In this document: positions 25,601 to 64,000 of the stretch, one piece after another
Layout of the letters: every line of letters starts with the position of its first letter
How positions within the stretch are numbered: position 1 is the first letter of the stretch
Origin: Malurus cyaneus samueli
Lineage: Eukaryota; Chordata; Aves; Passeriformes; Maluridae
Assembly (NCBI GenBank): GCA_009741485.1
Contig: CM019214.1
Span: forward strand, 20,574,323-20,638,322
Direction of reading: 5' to 3'
DNA length: 64,000 nucleotides
Program-made: the position numbers and the translations under genes
The notes under the pieces: generated by a model
The model's database searches: none
Told to the model about the DNA's origin: nothing
Seen by the model: the letters and a program-made list of their open reading frames with translations, nothing else

Positions 25601-27858
25601 CAATGAAATTGTGACAGGTCAAGGTTCAAGGATTGCTGGTCATAGAATCTGACCAGAAAAGCATATTCAAAGCAATATATAATTCAAAACAACACAGTGA
25701 CAAGCTCCAGTCCTAACAAAAGATAACTCGAGAAAATCATTCAGGGCACATAGAATACAGATCCTGCCCAACAGGCATCCCTATGGGGGAGTAGACAGGT
25801 TCACCCTATCAATTGACCCCAGAAGTTACTCTGGAGTCTTCCCTGACTTCTTCCCATTCTAAACTTACTTCTATACTATTTTTTTTATATTTAGGTGGAG
25901 CTTGAGTGCCTTCAGCCACAACCTTACTCACAGAGGGGCGGTCGTACCTTGCAGGTGGGTATCTCAGAGATAACCTTGGGATGGGGATGTGTCAGTCCAA
26001 GGAGAGCTGTTTTGCCACGGTTGCTAATTCAAGCTGTCTCTGTTTCAGTCCAGCTGGCAGGACACCGTGGCTGTAAGGATTACTGGAAGCCCCAAAACCC
26101 TCCTAAGGGTCTGACATTTCTGTCTTTCCCTTGAAGAAAACATTCAGAATTTTTCAGGAGCTGCAAAACAATGTGTAGGGATGCAAGACTCACCTGACAA
26201 CACTGATTTTCAGAAGCCCAGAGAGGTAATTCTCACTTTTGGAACTGCAGAATGGCAGTGCTTTGCCACCAAGTCCATTTTTCCCTGTTGTGCATCTGAC
26301 TGTGATGAATTACTCTAGTGAAGGATGAGGATGTCAATTTTGTCCCAGTATTTAATGAAAGCAATGAGCAGTATTTATATTTTTTTATCTCTTGTATTGA
26401 AATAACTACTAATGAATTACCTGGTGAAGCCAAGGCTTATTCTTTGAAGGTAAAAGATGTTAGACCTTGCAGCCTTAAAAGAGGATATAGCTGCTTTCCT
26501 GCAGCTATTAGGTTTTGTATTCTTTTAGTTTTGTGAATATATTCAAAAGGAAATGGAAAAAAAACTATCTCAAAGGAAACAAAGACCTTCCTTCCTATTG
26601 GGAAAAGAGTCAGCAATGATGATAAATTCCTTGCCAAGTGAGTAATTTCTTGACTTAAGACTTCAAAGCTTAAAAAATTACCACAGAGCTTCAATGTGAA
26701 ATTGCGTGTGCTCTTAATGGTCAATGCTGATCTCAACCTTGGTCGGAAATGATACATAAAATGATGGCAGGGAAAGGAGTAGTTTGGAGTGAGATGCTGC
26801 AATATTCCACCTTCCCAGAACAGCTCTAAAAGTACCCTTAATTGTACTGCACGCTCACAGAAGTGAGAAGTGTTTAGGTCTGCTCAATGCTTCCAGTGTC
26901 AGCTGTCACGTAATTTTCAGATTAAGTAAACACATATAGGATAAATGCAGGAAAACTAAACTACAATTTTAGTTTGACAGTCATACATTGTCTGAAAACA
27001 TGCCTGAAAATAACATGACTAAATTTAGGACAGTCACACAACATTTATTCAAGAGGCAGGTAAAGTGAGAGGTTTTGTGCAGCACTTTCCATGAAGCTCC
27101 AGCCCCACTGTGGCTATGCCCCTAGCTCTCTCTCTTCTTTGTTTTGAGCTGTTATGAAAGGACATTGCATTCTCTTTTTTGAATATATATGGTGAGGTGT
27201 TCATTATCAGCACACCAGTTTTTCTAGCCTATCTTCCCAAATGTTGTATATTAATCTTAACTTAATGCTCTGAGTCCTTAAACACCTCAGAACTAGATGA
27301 TGTGACACACAGGTCTGTGCTTGTTCTGAGCACTAATTCCTTTTGAAGGCTTTGGACAATCAGCCTTAGCTCAGGTCAATGGTTCAGCCTCTTACACGGT
27401 CACAAAGCAAAAACCCCATTTCATGTTAAATCCCCACTAAATACCATGGAAACCATTTTGTGGAATAAAACCCAATCAAAATCTACACAACATTCAGCCT
27501 ATGAAAGCTAAGGAACCCCTCCTCTTGTATCCTTTGAGGTCAGTGTTCTGAGCCCTAAGCAGAGAGAGGAGCCCATGGGATGACTGTGACAAGTTCACAG
27601 GACTGGAATATTCAGAAGTTCTTCAAAACTTCCCAACTGCTCCAACAAGATAGAATTCTAGCCTGGCTAGCTTAAAAAAAATAAATTATATATACACACA
27701 CATATATATATGCTTTCTGTACTTGGTAATGTGAGTTGTGTGGTTCTGTGATGTTTGTGGTAATCTATAATAAAGTAATTAGAGCTAAAGCTGCTGTGCC
27801 CTGTGTATTACAAAATCCTACAAACCCATGGGCAAGGTCTTCAAAAACCCACAGGCTG

Positions 27859-27928
27859 GTGACACCACGACACCCCATCACAACTTAAGCTGTGACACCA
27901 CAGTGTGACACCACATCACAATTTAAGT
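27859..27928. repeat. Imperfect direct repeat, GTGACACCAC...TTAAG
   Basis: Two copies of a GTGACACCAC element leading to ATCACAACTTAAG and ATCACAATTTAAG, with a third GTGACACCAC core, lie just beyond the TBL1X 3' end. On the - strand this becomes GT-rich, read as TGTGATGTGGTGTCACACTG. Confidence 0.7.
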
Positions 27929-28022
27929 CACTCGACCCAAGCTCCCATGTGCAAGATGCAAAAAAGCCAGAAAAGAATAAGGAACAACACGCACAGAATT
28001 CTCTAATATCAAAATATAGCAA

Positions 28023-28028
28023 TTTATT
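28023..28028 (-). terminator. TBL1X: TBL1X distal poly(A) signal AATAAA
   Basis: Canonical hexamer on the - strand, with GT-rich sequence farther downstream at about 27860-27925. It was chosen as the distal end because coding-gene-like constraint and long unique sequence end here. The alternative AATAAA at 28509-28514 is equally canonical. Confidence 0.5.
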
Positions 28029-31000
28029 CAAGACACTGAATATGATCTGTTGATTCTCTCCTTAAAACAAATGAGCTACAATACACAAGGTGAATTTGAA
28101 GAAAGTGTGGGTGGGGGAGAAACAAAATAAGGGTTGATGCTGTTTCAACAGAACCTGGGAAATGCTTAAATGAGAACCAAGTCTGGCTGCAAGTCTGACA
28201 CAGACAATAAAAACTGCAGAAGCCAGAATTCAGAATTTCAGTGAGTGGCTGAAAGAACATTTCTGCAATTGACAAAGAACCACATCTTTTAAAAAGGCAG
28301 TAAGAGGAAAAAAAAGTAGGAAAAATTAAAAAGGGAAAAAGAAAAAGAAACCCAAAAACAAAGCAGACCCTTACATTTGACAAAGTGCACTTCACTTGGC
28401 TCTAAAATTAGCTATTTTTTTTTCTTTTTTTTTTTTTAAACAAATTAAAAGGAAATTTCTAAGATGTAGCATGGGGTTAATGTGTGTATAACCCTGTAAG
28501 TCAGGCTCTTTATTGCCCCATAAGGGACCCAGTGTTTTCTACATAAAAGATTCAGTATCCTTCTAACCCACAGAGTCTAGTGGTTTTTCAAAAACGTGGT
28601 TTTTTTTTTTTTTTTTTTCACTTCAAGGCCAGTTCCAGCCAACCAGCAATAATAAAAATCCAGCAAGTCTCTGGATGGTTTCACAATCCTGTTTGGTCAC
28701 TTAGGTTTTTCCACTTCTCTTCTGTTACAAAGAGCTATAAACAAAATCGTAAGAAGAAATCTCAGGAAATCCCCTGGGTGTTGCTTGGTGCAGTTCTGTT
28801 TCAGGGGAGTGCAGAGAGGCTCTGCCAGCTGGGGACAGCTCCCACCAGCACAGTGCTGCAGGTCCAGGCTGAGACATCCACCTTGAACTACAGCCTGGAA
28901 AAGCCTCTCTCCCCACTGTCCATGTCCTAAAGAAACCATGTCCTTAGGCTAAGATTAACCTTTGCAGCTACACCTTCTGTCTTCCTTAATGGCTCTCATT
29001 TTAGCTGAAAATTATCTACCACAGCATCTTCCAGGATTTTCCAGTCTTTAGGATCTTGTGGAAGGGAAGAAAAGTGAATTTTCTTAGCTCTTCACATACA
29101 CTGCTTTTAACTCTGATGGTCCATATGGAAAACTTTCTGGAGCAGCAGCCTCTCTCACACACAAACTTTGTAAATCAACTGATATTAAAATTTTGTTTCT
29201 CTTGGCTGCTTACCTACATGTAGGCAGGCAGAGTTAAAATGGTGCTTTGACAAATTAAAAAAACAGAAAAAAAAGGAAAAAGGAACAGGCGTCACGGACA
29301 CTGCCCTGTTATCTACAGTAGCTATCCTGGGAACAACTGTGAAACACAGGCTGTGGAGTCAGCCAGTCACGCAGCACTGAGCAAATTAAGGTCTTCAAAT
29401 CCTGAGGTCTGGCCTATTCAGGTGTCACTCAAGGGACAGAAGCAAGGCCAGAGCCCCACCAGTGCTGCCCTCCCACAGACCAACAACTTCTGCTTGTTAT
29501 TCTCCGAAATGCCACCAAAAAGCAGTGTAGGAATTTAACCGTTTGCGTGGAATGACTGCAATCATTGTCCAAACCGTGCTTTACAAAACCACATTAACAC
29601 CTTTGTATTCAAGTTCAAGACTCTCTTTGAGAAAGTTCTCTTTCTTAAAAAGTAGTGACTTTAAATTAGCAGGTACATGTGGTTATTACGAGAGTGCAAA
29701 ACAGCCACATGGTGATCTACAGACCATGCTCTTGGCACAGAAAACTAAAACCAGCACATAAAAGCATTTAACACCAAAAATAATCCTTAACACTGTCTAG
29801 CATCCAATTATTTGAGATAAATTACAAACAAGCTGAACTGACACTAAAAACCTCACGCAACTGTTTCCACATCAGGACTGAGTAACACTTTTAGCAGTTA
29901 CTTCTTTCCATCCTTTTCTCCTTTGCAAAGGTGTATCTTTAAGCAATGCAGCTGAAGCTGGCAGTGGCTATTTCCACTGGAAGGACCATGATCCCCTACA
30001 GCTGCAAGCACAAAGAGAAGAAAACTCTGGAGATAAGATGGTGTGCAGATTCCACAATGATGCCACGAGGTTCAGCAGGTCTCACAGCACCAGTTCAGCC
30101 CGAGGGCTCTGGGTTTGCCCAGATCACAGCACACCTTCAGCAGCTGTGGTCAAATCAAGGGGATGATGCCATGTTACAGTGACTTAGGGCAGGAAGGTAC
30201 TGCATCTGTTCAGAGGTTTGTGGCAGTTTTCTCTCTCCTACAGATCCTAGCCTAGCCTGGGGGCTAGAGAGGATGCCTGGGTGGCTTGGCCAGTTCCGAG
30301 GATCTCAATAATGTATGACACCACCCCAAGGCTGCCTTACAGTTTACAGCACTTCCAGTAAACTCTGCCTATCTGTCCTTTGAATTCATCATTTCCTCAA
30401 TCAGAGTAATGCATTTTTCTTCAGCTGCCATCTATGCAGGTGTCAGGGCTGCAGTAAGGAAATCTTGTCCGAAGTGGACAGGTGCTGCTTTGGAACTCTC
30501 CATTGTCATTCTGACCCTTTCACCCACTACCACTTTACAGCGGTTTACATGTTGAGATAAAACTTATATATCCTTTATGATATAAATCATCACTTAATGA
30601 ACTCAAGGTTTTCTTCAGAGCACTGCACTGAGGACGCCCTCGAGGCTAAACCTGTCTGGGCAGACAGTGAACCTCCAAGTACAGACCCAGAGCTTTCCTT
30701 GAGGGATGCAGCACACGCATGGCTCAGGGTGACAGCAGCACCACCCGCTGCAGGGGCAGAACTTCACAGTGTGTGTGGGCCATGGATGGACAGGAGCTCG
30801 CCAAGAGTCCATTCTTCAGCAGTGACAGATGCAGTCAATGTGTTTCAGTTCAACAGGTCTCATTAAGTCACCAATAAAACCCCACTGATTACTGGAATAA
30901 CGAACAGTGGAAGACAGCTCTGCTCAGCAAGGCCACAGGCAGCCAAACCCATGCTCTGTCGAAATCTGAACTACCTCTAGAGGAAAGAAGATACACAAGC

Positions 31001-31925
31001 ATTTTCTCCTGGTAACTGAAAACAAACAAAAATATAGACTAGAGAAAACCAATGCTATATTTATAGTCCCAGGCTTCTGAATCTCTTTGAATAATACATC
31101 ATCAAACAGCCACAAAAAATGAAATACGGCTACGTAAATGGCTGGCTGCTGGAAAAGGACCTTAGTCAAGGACTGGTATATATGGTATCCAACACCATTT
31201 TTTGTTACAGCACTTTCTGAGAGAGAAGAGAAAAAGGATACTGCACCTTTCATGTTCCCTGGACTCTGTGTCATTCTTTTCCCTTGAATTACACAACTGG
31301 TGTACATTTTGTGGCCATTTTAGGCTTTTAAAACAGTTTAACATAAAAAATATTTTTTTTCCAAAAATACACTGGGTTCTTTCTGTTAAAATTCATCTTT
31401 CTCCTGTAAAAATCTTCCCCAGCACTGCATTCTTATATAAAGCACTTATTACACAATTTGCTGAAAGTGCCCTTGAGACGCTAAGATCTGAAGCATGGAG
31501 GATTTTTTTTTCTTTTAGACGGAGAGAAAGAAAGGAAAAGGAATATATAGAAGAGAGGAGAAGCAGTCTGTCAAAAATTTTCATTGTCATGTCCACCTGG
31601 CTGCATCTACTACGGGCATACAGGGAAAAGAGAAAAAAAAAAGGGCAAAAAGAAAGAGGAGAAAAAAAAAAGGAAGGAGAAGTTGGGAGTGGAAGGGAGA
31701 AATAAAAAGAAAACAAGTTTCATCCTAAGCCTGGCATCCTCCAGGCTGCAATATTCCAGCTGATAGAAAAACCACTGAACAAAAAAAGTAGTCTAGAAAA
31801 TAGAAAGTGTTGTGATTACAAAGTTGAGCATTTCATCAGTACAAACTGGTCTTTGAACGTCCTTTGGGAGAGCAACTGTAGTGTCCAAATTGGAAGGAAA
31901 AAATACAACACCGCATGGAGGAGGA

Positions 31926-31948
31926 NNNNNNNNNNNNNNNNNNNNNNN
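31926..31948. other. Assembly gap (23 N) within TBL1X 3'UTR
   Basis: Twenty-three unknown bases flanked on the right by a T run. The neighbouring polypurine/polypyrimidine sequence and the homopolymer suggest an unresolved low-complexity tract. Confidence 0.98.
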
Positions 31949-32287
31949 TTTTTTTGGCACAGCTTTTTTTTCCCCAGCCATCAGAGCAAGTTCTCAGACG
32001 CAAACCAAACAGTGCAATGCCTAGCTGGTGGCTTCATGCTTCCAAGGCTGAATGTTCCAGGTGGAAACCATTCCCTCCCCCTCTGAAGTGACTGCGTTTT
32101 TACTCCTTGGTGAAGGTTACAGACAAAATACAAGTCACCTGTGGCCAGGGAGAGTCGGTTTCACGGTACACTCTAACTTTGTTCAAGTTTGTACAGTTCT
32201 GGAGCTGTTAAGAATAGTTTTGAAGAGTGCTTCTCCCCACACATTCACTGCTGGTCCATTTGAAATTTCTTCTGAAACATTTCACTT

Positions 32288-63848
<31,561 letters not shown>

Positions 63849-64000
63849 CTAAATGCACCAGTCAGATACACCTTCACAGTGTAAAAATAATTCTGCCCCG
63901 AGATCTGAGAGATGCTGCCGTGTAAGCAGAAGGACATGGGCTGGCTGCTGAGAGCTGGGGGGGGTCAACCAGAGCCACTCTGGCCACCCATCCCCCTCCC

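Larger units (their letters stand above)
17891..27999. other. Intergenic region between the convergent GPR143 and TBL1X 3' ends
   Basis: About 10 kb with no recognisable gene. From about 19.3 to 22.9 kb the sequence is richer in G+C and has several overlapping open frames on both strands, none similar to a protein I know. An AATAAA at 22151-22156 follows one such stretch. Homopolymers are at 22600-22622 (A), 23597-23612 (T-rich) and 25249-25266 (A). TA/CA dinucleotide runs lie near 27688-27712. I found no transposon ends or target-site duplications. Confidence 0.6.
28005..32287 (-). other. TBL1X: TBL1X 3'UTR (about 4.3 kb, inferred)
   Basis: Sequence downstream of the TBL1X stop on the - strand, read to the AATAAA that is TTTATT at 28023-28028 on the + strand. 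A second canonical signal is at 28509-28514. Human TBL1X also has a long 3'UTR, which supports this extent, but no transcript evidence is available here. The UTR contains a pyrimidine-rich tract (mRNA sense) at about 31500-31705, a 23-N gap at 31926-31948, and A-rich runs in the mRNA sense at about 28418-28437 and 28600-28619. Open frames inside it resemble no known protein. Confidence 0.6.

Noticed and set aside
31202..31705. 167-codon + strand open frame rich in Lys, Arg and Glu
   Set aside because: Its length comes from a polypurine tract antisense to the TBL1X 3'UTR.

Overview
The window comes from a vertebrate nuclear genome, most likely a bird. It holds two intron-split genes with canonical GT/AG boundaries, in a convergent arrangement known from vertebrates (GPR143 next to TBL1X). 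Interspersed repeats are sparse, and three have the look of 3' ends of avian CR1 LINEs. TBL1X introns are short (100 bp to 6.8 kb). A 23-base run of N and many homopolymer runs suggest a draft assembly. I see no bacterial-type operon, no CRISPR array, no tRNA or rRNA, and no intact mobile element.

Layout. Bases 1-3180 are AT-rich non-coding sequence. A 172-bp near-perfect duplicate of the start of GPR143 exon 1 lies at 3181-3352, followed by a small 14-bp minisatellite. GPR143 (ocular albinism type 1 receptor) runs on the + strand in eight coding exons, from the ATG at 4860 to the TAG ending at 17510. Its poly(A) signal is at 17865. A probable MITF-type M-box lies about 125 bp upstream of the ATG. 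About 10 kb of intergenic sequence without a recognisable gene follows (17.9-28.0 kb).

TBL1X then runs on the - strand. Its 3' end is near 28.0 kb, it has a 3'UTR of about 4.3 kb, and its stop codon is at 32288-32290. Thirteen coding exons extend back to 63814. They encode residues 21 to 523 of an approximately 523-residue protein. The first coding exon (start codon plus about 20 residues of the LisH domain) lies beyond the right edge.

I joined the exons of both genes by hand, and all phases agree. GPR143 gives a 392-residue seven-helix melanosomal receptor that keeps both known sorting signals. TBL1X gives the F-box-like/WD40 adaptor of the NCoR/SMRT-HDAC3 corepressor. The two genes share no pathway; their adjacency is conserved synteny. 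The points most worth checking are the exon 1 duplication, the M-box and upstream ORFs of GPR143, the uncertain last exon of GPR143, and a 15-bp VNTR that runs directly into a TBL1X splice donor.
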